NCBI RefSeq assembly: GCF_020283565.1
Contig: NC_060065.1
Span: forward strand, 21,924,866 to 21,988,865
Origin: Trifolium pratense
Lineage: Eukaryota; Streptophyta; Magnoliopsida; Fabales; Fabaceae
Length of the DNA: 64,000 nucleotides
Direction: 5' to 3'
Made by a program: the position numbers and the translations under genes. The notes under the pieces are model-generated. The model saw only the letters and a program-made list of their open reading frames with translations, was not told where the DNA came from and made no database searches. Position 1 is the first letter of the stretch. The number at the start of each line of letters is the position of its first letter. Below, in pieces: positions 22,230 through 37,002 of the stretch.

Positions 22230-23475
22230 AGATTCGATTTTAGGGACTAAGGGTCATCAAAGCTAAATATATAACCATTCATGCATTATTATGAATAAAA
22301 ATTCATAATTTTTTTAATCGAAAAGCGGACACCGACAGAGACAATTGCTTGAGTAACAATTAAGACAACAACTAGCTTTCACATTTAGGGACTAGAGTCA
22401 TTAAATTTATCCAACATTTTACTCTATGGACATTGAGGCACCTATGATCCATCCGTTACAAAATTTATAACACAGTATATTCATCGATTCCAAAGGTCAA
22501 ATTTAGGGTTATTAGGGCAATATACTCCACCCCTTTTTCAGATAATGAACAGAGATTCCGTCGCACAATGATTCACAGTCTTATAGTGTTTCTATACCCT
22601 TTAAAATTGGAAACCCAACAACGTTCCCAACATCGATCGATTATAAACCAGATGGGGCAAATATGTTAGAATGAAAATTCCAATAACAAGTAAAAGTCAG
22701 CTTATTGTGACAAACAAAAAACTGTCTTTTAAGATTCTTTTGGGACAAAACAGAACACCTTTTGCAGAATTAAGGTTGTTTGGTTTTTCTCAAGCAGAAG
22801 ATTGAATGTTCTTGAATGATCAAGAATGAGAAAAATGGGTAAAGTTATACCTTTTTTTCAAGCAAAATCACTTCTGATTGCAGTTGCAGAATCGAATTTA
22901 GGGACTAAGGGTCATCAAAGCAGAATATATACCATTCATGCATTACTACGAATAAAAATTCATAATTTTTTTAATCGAAAAGCGGACACCGATGGAATCA
23001 ATTGCTTGAGTAGCAATTAAGGCAACAACTAGCTTTCACATTCGGGACTAGGGTCATTAAATTCATCCAACATTTTACTCATTGAGGCATCCATGATCCA
23101 TCCGTTATAAAATTTACAAAACATAGTATATTCATTGATTCCAACAGTCAAATTTAGGGTCACTAGGGCAATATACTCCACCCCTTTTTAAGATAATGAA
23201 AACCGATTCAGTCACACAATGATTCACAGACTATAGGGTATTTATACCCTTTAAAATTGGAAACCCACCATCATTCCCAACATGTATCGATTATAAACCA
23301 TATGGGACAAATATGTTAGAATGAAAATTCCAATTGAAATTCCCTTATTGAGACAAACAAAAAACTGTCTTTTAAGATTCTTTTGGGACAGAACAGAACA
23401 CCTTTTGCAGAATTAGGGTTCTTTTGTTTTTCTAAGAATGAGAAAAAAAATGGGTAAAGTTGTACCTTTTTTGAA
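22230..23475. repeat. Two tandem copies of a ~640-bp unit
   Basis: 22230-22860 and 22880-23475 align end to end. Shared words include GGGACTAAGGGTCATCAAAG, AAAAGCGGACACCGA, CAATATACTCCACCCC, and AAAACTGTCTTTTAAGATTC followed by TTTTGGGACA. The unit ends in a run resembling a gene leader (TGGGTAAAGTT.TACCTTTTTT). Confidence 0.7.
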
Positions 23476-23575
23476 GCATAAAATTGAATGTTCAAACAGA
23501 AAGAACACCTTTGATCAATTAAGGTTTCTTTTGTTTTGTTTTTATGAAGCAGAAGATTCAATTTCGAAAATGGGT

Positions 23576-25000
23576 ATATGAATGAATCAACATGTGGAGA
23601 GAAAGTTGAAAAAATTACCGTAGCAAACAGAAGAGATTATGGCAAATATAGAGCATCGCAATTTCTTGAATCCTTGTGCGACACACCCAACACCATAAAT
23701 TCCACGATCGTGTTTTCATTCTTTTCTTGTTTCTTGAAGAAGAAAGAAAGAATGAGTTTTTTTTCTTTTTTTTTTTTGACTTAGAAAGAAAGAATGAGTT
23801 TTTATTCTTTTTAGCGTAACATTCATGCACAGACACATATCACAAGGGGTGTAAATCCCCAATGGACCGTTTGATTTTGTTTTTTAAACAATTAATTTTT
23901 ATACTGTATTCTTTTTTAAAAAAAAATAAATTGTTAGGGTTAAATTATTCTTTGTCTTTATGATTACCAAATTTTAATTTTTGTACTATAAGAAAAGTGA
24001 CATGTTTGAGTTTTCAGTTAATGTGTATTTTTAAATAATTATTTTGTAGATATATTTATAACATTGTAAAAAGTTTTTCAGGAAAAAAAAAAGAAACTCT
24101 CAATTTAATTTTTATGTTGAGGTTTTGGTTACATTTATCATTTTATCTTTTTAAATTTAAAAAATGCATATCTAATTCTTCACATTTTAAAAAAATTTAA
24201 AGTTATATAAATAAATTTAGTGTTTTTTTTTTTTTTGGGTCAAATAGCATAAAAGCTAGAAATTCACCGCTTGAGGTCAACAATAAATTGGAGATCCAGA
24301 ATTCAAACTTCAGTCCTACATATAAAATACAACAAAGAGTAGGTGTCATTCATGAATGTCATATTTTATATTAATTTATTTTAAAATAAATTTAAATTTT
24401 TAATGATATTTTAATTTGCAAAGTATTGGTATTGGTATATAGTCAACTAAATTTCAAAATACTTAAAAAATTTACTTTAAAAATATTTAGGGTAAAAGGG
24501 TGGTGTCACGGTTCAGGCAGAGAAGTTCTTAGGACTCTTAAAGCATTTACAAAAATATTTACATTACTTCTAAGAGCATTAGCGGGACTCGAACTCTCCA
24601 AGAGCACTAGTGGAATCTCGAAAAATATCTAGCTTCAACAATCAATAAATTGAAGTTATCCAACAACCTGATTATACATTCAGCAACTTATGAATGATCG
24701 AGGTGATCGTTTTTCCTCTTCAAGCAAAAACCACACTAGCTAGTGTCACTTCATTGAAAATTGTATACTCTATAACCTCAATAATGTAAGTTGTATCCAA
24801 AGTAATTACACAGTTTTAGAAAAGAAAAATACAAAGGGTCTACATAAGAGTATGTGTTACTTCCTTCTCAAGAATGTGATTGATAGGAGTTCTCATCAGA
24901 GTGTATGTTAATATAACATCAAAATCTTTTAGCCAGAAACGAAGTAATAAAAATGAGGCATTATGACAAGCGACTGCTTAGGATCGTCTTGAAAACAGGT
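23576..25000. other. Non-coding spacer
   Basis: This holds pyrimidine runs with a duplicated AAGAAAGAAAGAATGAGTTTT near 23740-23800, then AT-rich spacer. No gene or element is clear. Confidence 0.45.
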
Positions 25001-25153
25001 AAAAGAGGAACTTGACCCTAACCGTGACCTGCCGGTAGAACCAAAGTTATCAAGGAAAAGAGGAACTTGACCCTAACCGCAACCTGCCGGTAGAACCAAA
25101 GTTATCAAAGAAAGTGCGACCCTATCCGCGACCTGCCGATAGAACCAACACTA
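25001..25153 (+). repeat. Three tandem copies of a ~55-bp unit
   Basis: Each unit holds GACCCTAACCG, GACCTGCCGGTAGAACCAA and AGTTATCAA. Copies begin at about 25001, 25056 and 25108, the third being more diverged. Confidence 0.8.
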
Positions 25154-25789
25154 TAAAGTTCTTATCTCAAGAACAATGTTCTTATCACAAGAACAAAGAA
25201 AAAGTTCTCACAAGAGAAACTCTCAAATTAGATTATATTCCAAGTTGTTTGAAAAGTACATGATAATCCTATTTATAGCATATCCTTACATAGTAGGATT
25301 TATTGTCCACTACCATACATTCACCATAGGACTTAGAAAATTCCCACTAACATGCTTATAAATTCCCACTAGCCACTATAATGACTTAGTGCACCACTAG
25401 GAAACATCTAGAGAGCCTAGGGAGCAACTAAAGGTCATCTAAAAACCCTCCTAATACCGAAAACGAAAATTACAATAACAATAAAGAAAATTGGACTTAA
25501 TTGTTTTTTTATTTAGTCCAATATTATTAGACCACAATTCAGCCCAAGGATATTTCTTATCATGTGAATTGGGCTTTAAGTTGGGCTCAAACATCTTCAT
25601 CCAAATATTTTTTTTGTACATTTTTTTTTATAAGTTTCCTTCCACATGTTTAGGGAACTCATGATCGTATCACATTTTTCACTATGGATATGCAATTAGT
25701 GGTCAAGGTATCAATGATTCATCAAATTTGGTAATGCTAAGCTAATACTTAGAAAGCAAGCGAGAGTTGAGTAGTCAAATCGCTAGAGT
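25154..25789. other. Non-coding spacer
   Basis: No coding frame or clear element is seen. A short direct repeat (AAATTCCCACTA) occurs near 25339 and 25361. Confidence 0.4.
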
Positions 25790-25922
25790 TAAAGGAAGAC
25801 CTAGAAAAACTATAAGAGAAACTATCAAGAAAAACCTAGAAATTAATGAGTTGGATAAAAATATGTTATATGACAGAACATTACGGCGTGGTTTGATCCG
25901 TGTAGTCGACCCTACTTTGTGA
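25785..25922 (+). pseudogene. LINE (L1) ORF2 C-terminal fragment
   Basis: The plus strand reads RPRKTIRETIKKNLEINELD, then KNMLYDRTLRRGLIRVVDPT and a stop. This is the conserved C-terminal tail of plant L1-type reverse transcriptase proteins. Only about 45 codons remain, and the upstream part is not recognisable. Confidence 0.65.
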
Positions 25923-25965
25923 GATAAGGTTTGGTTGTTTGTAACATGATTACATGTTATTATTA

Positions 25966-26355
25966 TGGTTAGATTCAAATGAAACCAACTAGTGTGACAC
26001 AAAACCTCTCAATAATATTTTAATCAATATAAATTTTATAAAATCCACCGTTGAACTGAAAGTTTATATCATATAGATCATTTGTGTAAAATTGTAGACA
26101 AATTCAAAATCATTTGATATGTTATTGCGACACATAAAGATTAACGGTATATAAAAAAAGAGTTATACCGTTAATTTTGATGTATCTCAATACCATATCA
26201 AATGATTTTCGATTTGTATGAAGTTTTACATAAATTATTTATATGATATAAACTTTCAATCCAACGGTAAATTTTATAAAATTTATATCGGTTAAAATGT
26301 TATTGAAAAGTATAACATTTGGTGTCAAACTAGTTGATGTCATTTGATCTGACCC
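25966..26355. mobile_element. Long-TIR MITE
   Basis: The two halves pair over about 150 bases. GAAAGTTTATATCATATA at the left pairs with TATATGATATAAACTTTC at the right, and ACCAACTAGTGTGACAC pairs with GTGTCAAACTAGTTG. Both ends abut TATTATTA, which may be the target duplication. It was inserted next to the ATT microsatellite or seeded it. Confidence 0.7.

Positions 26356-26437
<82 letters not shown>
26356..26437. repeat. (ATT)n microsatellite
   Basis: About 27 uninterrupted ATT units. The apparent poly-Ile frame on the minus strand is an artefact of this repeat. Confidence 0.95.
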
Positions 26438-26438
<1 letters not shown>

Positions 26439-27495
26439 CATTAATGAATGATATACACATAATCTCCAAAAATTAAATTACAAGAAAACTAAAAACACAT
26501 GAAAGATTTCATCAACCAATTGTTTTAAAGTTTGTCTCTTCCTCTTATCTCTAATGTTCAGTTGGGCCTCTGTATATAAATATATAACATAATCATAATC
26601 CTTTCAGATTGTGATAAGAAAATTATCTAGAAAATAATCCATAGTAAAATTTTAACACATATTCTAATAGAACAGAGAAGGAAATTCACAGAAAAACAAG
26701 GGAGAAGATGAAAATGAGAAATGGAACTCTCTAAACTAGCTCATCCAGAGTTGTTGCTCAATTCATCTTTCACTTGTTGCAATGTTTTTGTTCATTTTTT
26801 CAATTGAAATGTTTTTGTTCTTTAAAAATATATTGCTCATATTATGTATTTGTCTTCTTTTTATTGGATATTGGATATAATTTTCAACAAAACTTAGCTA
26901 CTTCAAACTCTACATTGTGTGAAAATTGGGGTTTAGTTAATATGATAAGGGTAGAAATGGAAGAAAATATGATAAGCTATAAGCTCATAAGCTAATTAAA
27001 ATAGCGTCCGAAAAATAAGCTAAAAGTTAGTAAAATAAGCTATAAACTCTTTTTGAAAAAACTTTACCAAACAGGTCTTTTTTAGTCGTATGAGCTTATA
27101 AAACATAAGCTATAAGACATAAGCTTAAAATTTGGCATTGCCCCCCATATCTAAAATAAACCCCCATATCTAAAATAAATTGGATTCGAACTTGATGGGC
27201 CCGTCCATATAAACTAATCTATTTTGACAACTCTAACTATGTACCTGGTACCGATGGTACATGGTACGTAGTTGTTCGGTACTCTAGTTTTTCTCATGAA
27301 TTCGTTGCAAGATGACTTTCTCGTATATTAATACGATTAGGTAGTTACTGCATTTCAAGATGACTCTAGCAATTAATATATTTGAAATTTCAAAAGAAAC
27401 TTCGGTCAAACAAAATTTTATATGCTTATCTTTATGGAAAGGATGTACATTGTGATGAAAAGATATGTACACATGACTCATGAGATTCCAGCAAA
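26438..27495. other. Spacer with an AAGCTATAAGCT palindromic block
   Basis: At 26965-27130, inverted words (AAGCTATAAGCTCATAAGC, GCTTATAAAACATAAGC) surround TTTACCAAACAGGTC, the texture of a degenerate MITE. Nothing else is recognised. Confidence 0.35.
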
Positions 27496-27499
27496 GACT

Positions 27500-27595
27500 A
27501 TATATATATATGTGTGAATTTGTGGTCAATGGGTAGGGGGACCCCAAATTGTGGAAGAATCCAAATGAGTTCAAACCAGAGAGATTTTTACAACC
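27500..27595 (+). pseudogene. P450 relic (K-helix to PERF region)
   Basis: The plus strand keeps GAGATTCCAGCAAAGAC (EIPAKT), then TGTGAATTTGTGGTCAATGG (VNLWSMG). After one extra G it continues as DPKLWKNPNEFKPERFL. This matches residues about 393-426 of the P450 at 29233 (EIPANT...[25 protein letters not shown]). A TA run replaces part of the segment. It lies 1.6 kb upstream of the intact gene. No other exon part was seen. Confidence 0.7.
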
Positions 27596-28142
27596 TGTTG
27601 CATTCTTTTGCTGATATAGCAGGGGGAGGTGTTCTGGTTTTTACAGGGGTGGGTTTATTTGTTTTTCTGCTGTGGGATCCAAATTAATCCATTGCCTTCA
27701 ATTTCCTTCATGACCATTTGTTACTATGCAATTAAGGGAGAATAATGTCATTGTCTCCATACAAAATACAGTACTAGTTTCTATTCAAATTCCCTTTTTA
27801 ATTTTTTATTCATAAAAATGAATGCAACTTGCAAACCAATCCCTCCCTCGTACATAATGCCAAATTAGTTCCCATCAATATAATTGAATCCCTTTGTTAA
27901 CAAATTGGTTTTTTGAATGAAAAGCTAACTTATTTTATTTCATCCAAAATAATAGAAGTAATCACTTTCGAAAGAGTCACGTTCAAAGTCACTATTTTGC
28001 AATTTGAAGAGCTTTTTGTAAGGTTTGTGGCCAGAGCTGTCAAATTATTTGCATTATATATAGTATATCCTTTAGGGTATCTTTTATCTTCATAAATATG
28101 CACATTTCTAGCCATTCAAACATTATAGGCTATATTGAAGAT
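27596..28142. other. Non-coding spacer
   Basis: AT-rich sequence with no recognised gene or element. Confidence 0.4.
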
Positions 28143-28325
28143 AGGGATGTCAGGAAAATCCAAATCCGATAGATCCACCCGAATCTAAACTTAAGTGAAC
28201 GGGCGAAACCCGAGTTGACTGAGTTTGAGTTTGGGTTTGGGTGGCACCTGAATATATGGGTGTGAGTTTGGGTAGTATCAAACTCACACCCGAAACTCAT
28301 TCACCCACCCGTTTATATATTAAGT
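28143..28325 (+). mobile_element. hAT-like end fragment
   Basis: It begins ATAGGGATGTCAGG. It then carries CGAGTTGACTGAGTTTGAG, GTTTGGGTTTGGGTGG and ACACCCGAAACTCATT, paralleling the subterminal region of the hAT element at 50612 (CGAGTTGACTGGGTTTGGG). No matching right end was found, so it is probably truncated. Confidence 0.4.
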
Positions 28326-28739
28326 TGTTGTTGATTCTCTTAATTAATGATGGAAGTGAAGGAGACACGCCTCCGGATGATATCGTCATGGTCGAAGCAA
28401 ATGTTAATGCTTCTGCTTCTGCCGATCAAACTATGACAGAGAACCAAATACACAAATTCAAAACAATACATACACCATAAATTGAAACCTAAAAACCGAA
28501 ACTTCGGCATCATTTCATCTCCTTCCACTCTCTCACACTCACACATATAAACACAAAACCATTAACAACCACCCCAAAACAATAAAGCCAAATACCTTTG
28601 CTTCTCAACCTTCACAATTACCGCAAACCACAAATTTGGGGAGAGAAACTATCACGGGGAGGGAGAGAGAACAGAGACTGTTGTTGTTGCTGTTGAGATT
28701 AGTGGGAGAAATATTTTTTTTAGAGATATGGTTTAATTT

Positions 28740-28985
28740 GTACCAATATTTTTGGTTGAACCAAACTTAATGTCACATCCATCGGCCAAATGCCACATTT
28801 TTTGGTCTATATATACAACCCTTCACCACAGTATGCTTTATTCTAACCTCTACCTCCACCTCAAGCTTATACTGACTTGGGCGCCAAAGCGTTTTCTGCA
28901 GGTACCCCTTTTCCATCATCGGGTCGTCTCCAATGCTTGGATTACCGACCTCCATCTCGGAGCATTTCTTCCATCGGTCCACTAA
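28740..28985 (+). mobile_element. Solo-LTR-like fragment
   Basis: TATA-like TCTATATATACAACCC lies at about 28805. It is followed by TTTATTCTAACC, then TGACTTGGGCGCCAAAGCG, TTTTCTGCAGGTACCCC and ATCGGTCCACTAAG. This is the wording of the R-U5 part of legume Ty3/gypsy LTRs. It lies 250 bases upstream of the intact P450. Confidence 0.4.
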
Positions 28986-29174
28986 GTGAGTTCTCTACGC
29001 TCTCTTTTATCTCTTCAGATAAAACTTGAGTTATGTTACAAATAGAAACTAAAAACCTATACGAAAAAGATATTTTACCCAAATTATATTTAAGCCATAA
29101 ATTAAACTTATATGTGTGAGGTGGGAAGTTAAATCAAAATATATGGTTCATTTTTAATCCTAAGTTATCTTATC

Positions 29175-29185
29175 TTATATATAAG
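29175..29185 (+). promoter_or_regulatory. TATA box of the intact P450
   Basis: TTATATATAAG lies about 50 bases upstream of the ATG at 29233. The whole proximal promoter (about 29095-29232) is closely matched at 44815-44953 in front of the pseudogene copy, so the duplication included the promoter. Confidence 0.6.
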
Positions 29186-29232
29186 TCACAATCAACATTA
29201 TAATTTAGCATTTCTTCCAAAAATATTCAAGT

Positions 29233-32513
<3,281 letters not shown>

Positions 32514-32755
32514 CCACATGTTGATAATGATGCAAGAATATTTATATACTGTCCTTAAGAATAACAGAATAATGACTCATGTATTTATTTTTGTAAGGGT
32601 TTTTTAGGTATATTGTATTAGTTAGTAAGTAAGCATTTTCTATTGTGTTATTTTATTATGAGTATTCACATCTACATAAGTATATTGTATTTTCCTACAA
32701 ATGATCAAAACTTACCTCAAAGTCTCAAACATCTAAAATGGCCGATATGAAGAAT

Positions 32756-33320
32756 CAGTGGCGGATCCAGAAATTTTGTTCAGTGGGGGCTAGAAAATAT
32801 TCCAACCAATTACTTTTTAAATGATGTTTGATTTCTTTCTTATACCATGTTATATGTAGATATGAAGTTTCACTACCGTTTAATATTACTTAATCTTCTA
32901 TCTTGTTTGGCATACAAAGTGATTTCTCATCTTATTACATCCAAATATTCTCTATACACAAGAGTTGAAAATTGAACCTAAACAATTTGCTTCGATGATG
33001 CCTGATTTATTTTGCTAACAAAATTAAATGAATATCTAATTTATTTATTTATTTTATAAAATACAACTAAAAATCATTACTACAAGAAATAGAAGATATA
33101 AGAATTAAAGAGAGACATAGAAGATTTAACTGGAGAGTGGAAATATATCAAAAAAAAATTAGAAAGACATAAGTGTAAGTTAGTGGCTTAATCAATTTTA
33201 TGGGGGCTTAGAAGTATTTTATTTACACTAAAAAAACAATATAATAGTATTATGATAGAAAATAATAGTATTCTTGTGGCGGCTTGAGCCCCCAATCCCC
33301 TTAACCTGCATCCGCCCCTG
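32756..33320. mobile_element. Non-autonomous hAT-type transposon (565 bp)
   Basis: The ends are CAGTGGCGGATCCAG and CTGCATCCGCCCCTG (RC CAGGGGCGGATGCAG). They are flanked by an exact 8-base duplication TGAAGAAT at 32748-32755 and 33321-33328. The interior is AT-rich and non-coding, with GGGGGCTTAG and GGCTTGAGCCCCC near the right end. It lies 240 bases downstream of the intact P450. Confidence 0.88.
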
Positions 33321-33328
33321 TGAAGAAT

Positions 33329-35027
33329 TGTAGCCAAGTAATTTGGTTTCATTATGAAGGAAAATATCCCACATTTACCTAAGTCAAGTTAAAACCCATA
33401 AAGACCTCTAAAGTGTGTGTTTTTGTTTGAACTTTGATCAACTATTTAGAATGCTTTCAAGCTATGGTAAAAAGGCATTTATATGTCGGTTTGAGGGAAT
33501 ATCCTTTTCAAATGATCGAATGAATTGGTGAGTGAGAGAAAAATTTGACTTTGGGTCATCGTATGGAACATTTGTTGGACTGAATCTGATTGAGCATGAT
33601 CACTGAAGTAAAGACCGACAGTTCCATTACCTAATGAAGAAAAATGCTATGAAAAAATGGATTCCCTTGGACTTCAATATTTCCACCGCTTTGAACAAAT
33701 GGATTCCATCCGCCTTGAATATTAATTCGACCGCTTTGAACAAATCCCGCCGCCTTGATTCCAAGAAGCAGGATCATGATTCATAAAACCGTGAATTTGT
33801 AAGTAATCTCCTATAGCATCCTCTGCAATTGATTTTCATGCTACCCGGAGACCACTAAAGAAATAGTTAGTTATGGGATTTAAATATTTTTTTGTTAAAT
33901 AGTCTGTTGGTTAGACGCACACACTTTAAAGGCTCGTTTAACCTAACCACCACAATCACTCATACCCCATCACCACCATCAATTCCCTTTTTTTGTCTCT
34001 TTGACCTAACCATCACAACCACTTATACCCCATCACCATCATCAATAATAACAACAAGTTTGAACCCAGATCTGAAAGCTCGTCCACCGAACTCGAATCC
34101 TTCAAGAACAAAATCAAAGACAACCTTCAAAACAACACCAACTAATAAAAGAAGAAGCACAACAAATTGAAAGGCAACACTAAAAATTAAAATAAAAAAG
34201 CGACGGCAGTTTGTTGGTTCATGGTGGCGGAGATGAGTTTGATGAGATTGAATTTGGAAAGTAAAGATGAAATCCAATGTTGGGTTGTTGGGCATTTGAC
34301 TTTTGGGATTTAGAGTTTTTGTTTGGAGATTTGAGATTTTGATAAAAGTTAAGAGTTTTACAATTTTGGAATTTATTTAATTTTGGATTTGTTTTGATAT
34401 TTTGGGTTTGAATGATGAAGTTATGAAAAAATGATAAAGGAATGGAGGAAGAAGATGAAGAAATTGAAACAAAAATTTGTTGGTGATGGTGCACTCTTAG
34501 ATCTGGTGGACATGCAAAATCTAATGGTTATTTTTCTTTCAAAAAGATTCAATGGTTAAGATTAAAAAATAATAAACTTTTAATTATACACACAATTTTC
34601 TCATAAGGGTAATTTTGTAATTGAAATAATCTAAAAAATCAAAATACTATTAAAATTACAATATTTTAAAGTAAAATATTTATTTTAAAAAAATGCAAAA
34701 TGAGATATTAATTTAAATTTTATAACAAATTATATATAATTCTTTTGCAACGGTAGTTTTATTATTTACAAATGAGATATATCATATATTTATTTAACTT
34801 ATCTAACATATATAATTGAGTTATTTATTTGATCATGATTCATATAAAAAACTTAACTTGTTTATTTTCTCATGATTTTTATTTATAATTATATAAAGTT
34901 TTATTTTACTCAATAATTATATAGAATTATTTGATTACTAATTTATATTTTTTATTTATAAAATTCAAAGTATTACAAAATAGTTTAAAGTAAGTAATTT
35001 GTTTCATGTTAAATTATTACTCGTTAC
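33329..35027. other. Non-coding spacer
   Basis: This contains short local repeats (CCGCTTTGAACAAAT near 33685 and 33745), a Ser/Thr/Pro-coding-like stretch at 33890-34170 and its complement at 34020-34490, which I cannot assign, then very AT-rich sequence to 35027. No gene is supported. Confidence 0.4.
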
Positions 35028-35156
35028 TTTTTTGAACTGCGAAAAATATTATTAAATAGCACTCATACATCAAGATGTACTTCAGATGCCAAAACGTTTA
35101 CAAATTTGAACAACATATAAACCAGTAAAAGGAGCTAATTAAAAACTATTCATCTA

Positions 35157-35283
35157 GTCCTTAATATAAGAAGAAGTTGACTTTTTAGATACATTGAAAA
35201 ATGAATGTATCTAATCTATAATATAGTCAATTTTTTAATGTATTTAAAAAATGTATTTCTTCTTATATTAAAAACCGGAGGAG
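35157..35283. mobile_element. Stowaway-like MITE (3) inside the LINE 3' UTR
   Basis: It is flanked by TA at 35155-35156 and 35284-35285. The outer arms are GTCCTTAATATAAGAAG and CTTCTTATATTAAAAACCGG, with the usual ATGTATCTAA core. Confidence 0.7.
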
Positions 35284-35689
35284 TATAAAATACAAAGGCT
35301 CCACAACGTCAAAGTGAAATAGACATAAAAGTGGCACTAACAACCACAAACACCAATAGCAACTACACACAAATAGCTTGTACTCTGCACCATAAATAGC
35401 AGGGCCGCCGATAGCATCAACACAACAGAAGCAAAAAATAGCAGCACAACAGAACATAGCTGGAAAAATCACTGCAACATACAGTCCCTCGAATTTCATA
35501 CCCATTCGTACAATAGGCATGAGCGCATCGCCACTATATTCATATACCATTGCCACGAAATTCGTAGAATAGAATCCACCGCAGCCTCCACGACCCCCTC
35601 GTTGTTGAAAACCCGATCATTTCTCACCTTCCACATAATCCACACATATGCGAGGCAGAATATTGAATAACCCTTTCTAATTCTTTTAT

Positions 35690-35875
35690 GGCAAATGCTA
35701 AATAGTGCCCCCGGGGCACTCTTTAAGCCCTTAAATACTAAGTTTTTTTATAGAATTTTTATCGAAATACGTAAAGTCAACGCATTGAAAATTGTAGTAT
35801 TTAACTTTTTGAATAAAAAGTTTCTTTAAATTGAATGTTTAAAGAGTGCCCCGGGGGCACTCGTTAGCAAGACCC
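35690..35875. mobile_element. Mutator-like MITE (186 bp) inside the LINE
   Basis: The arms GTGCCCCCGGGGCACTCTTTAA and TTAAAGAGTGCCCCGGGGGCAC (22 bases each) are perfect inverses. The 9-base target duplication TTCTTTTAT is exact at 35681-35689 and 35876-35884. The interior is AT-rich. Confidence 0.88.
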
Positions 35876-36751
35876 TTCTTTTATTGCATCCACTACCAAC
35901 CAAAATAGTGTACACAGTCATTATTTTCTGGGGGGGAAGCACAACCAGCACACCTAACCATCGATTGATCGCATACCAGACAACAGCTGCAAAATTACAG
36001 TGCAAAAATAAATGACTAGAAGATTCCACGGCGCCTACACACATGGGACAAAACGCATCTTCGGCGCGAATAATTCTTGGTTGATATAAATTATCCTTAG
36101 TAGGAATTCTGTTTAGAAACAGTTGTCAGACCAACGTACAAACTTTTGAGGGGGCTGCTCTCTTCCAAATGCTTTTAAACACAAAAGATTCCAACGGATT
36201 TTCAACATTTTGGTTCAACAACATCCTATCAAGTGATACAAACGCAGACTTAACCGAAAAACCATCATCCACATTCGGACTCCAAAGTCATGTATCTGCC
36301 ATCTCCGTAGTTGCAACATTACTAATTGTCACCTACAATTCTCGCAAAATTTCCTCTTCCCACACAAAAAAGTTCTCCGCCATAAGAACTCCTATCGCCA
36401 CACTCCGTTCAACCATACCCCCATATCTTGAGCCAAGTCATCTTTTTGCATCGAAATCTCGAATAGCCTAGGAAATCTTTGTTGAAGTGCTTGATCCCCC
36501 ACCCACACATCCTTCCAAAACCTAGTTAAGTTCCCCTCCCTAATTTCTTCTCTGAATCTGTTTGAGCGTAGAAAAATACTATTTAGTAAGATTTTTTCTA
36601 TGGAAGAAAGAAAAGAATCTTATGTGTTAACATATATCACTTATAAATTAGAATCACTCTCTCTCATGTATGGTTAACTAATTTTTGATTGGTCAAATTC
36701 CTTAATTTTATGGATTCTACTCTTTTTTGTGTAAATATTTCTTACTAAATA

Positions 36752-36991
36752 CTCAATCTGTTCCAAATTTTTAGTTTTTTTAGCTTTTTAATTTTGTCCC
36801 AAAACTTTAGTCCTTTTAAAAAACCAATGCACATTTAATGATATTTTACCATTTGTACCTTACAAAAGTTAAAGCATTAATTAAATATATTTTCTCTTTC
36901 TTAATAAAGTAAGGGTAAAAATGATTTTACATATCATTTCTTAATCTCCGTGCAAAACTCCAAAAAGACTAAAGTTTTGGGACGGAGGGAG
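36752..36991. mobile_element. Stowaway-like MITE (4), 240 bp
   Basis: TA duplications lie at 36750-36751 and 36992-36993. The right end is CTCCCTCCGTCCCAAAAC on the reverse strand and the left end is CTCAATCTGTTCCAAA. AAACTTTAGTCCTTTT inner words pair with AAGACTAAAGTTTT. Confidence 0.8.
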
Positions 36992-37002
36992 TAGCAATAC
37001 TC

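Larger units (their letters stand above)
15180..23575. repeat. Complex array of reiterated non-coding blocks
   Basis: Eight kilobases are built from shuffled copies of a few blocks. One block reads GGGACTAGGGTCATTAA, then a TTTACTCTATAGTCATTGAGG stretch, then GATCCATCCGTTACAAAA and a TATATTCATCGATTCCAA end. Copies lie near 16900, 18375, 19565, 21260, 22385 and 23045, with degenerate ones near 18000 and 20930. A second block starts GGCAACAACTAGCTTTCAC, and a third carries AAAAGCGGACACCGATAGA. The repeat is neither a simple tandem array nor a recognised transposon. Broken ABC1-kinase exons lie at its right side. Confidence 0.75.
35028..36560 (-). mobile_element. 5'-truncated LINE (zinc-binding reverse transcriptase region)
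   Basis: On the minus strand the remnants read FREEIREGNLTRFWKDVWVG, then a CPMCVGAVESSSHLFLHCNF segment with the zf-RVT cysteine/histidine pattern and VWYAINRWLG. LAYVWIMWKVRNDRVFNNEG and LRISWQWYM follow. This is the C-terminal part of a plant LINE ORF2. Frameshifts and stops show it is old. The 3' UTR runs on to about 35028, where a short T run marks the A tail. A Stowaway (35157-35283) and a Mutator-like MITE (35690-35875) are inserted in it. Confidence 0.8.

Noticed and set aside
26239..26469. Frame with a long poly-isoleucine run
   Set aside because: Translation of the (ATT)n microsatellite only.
33892..34494. Possible Ser/Thr/Pro-rich gene on either strand
   Set aside because: Composition is low-complexity (CACCATCA and its complement) with no motif, no splice logic and no family resemblance.
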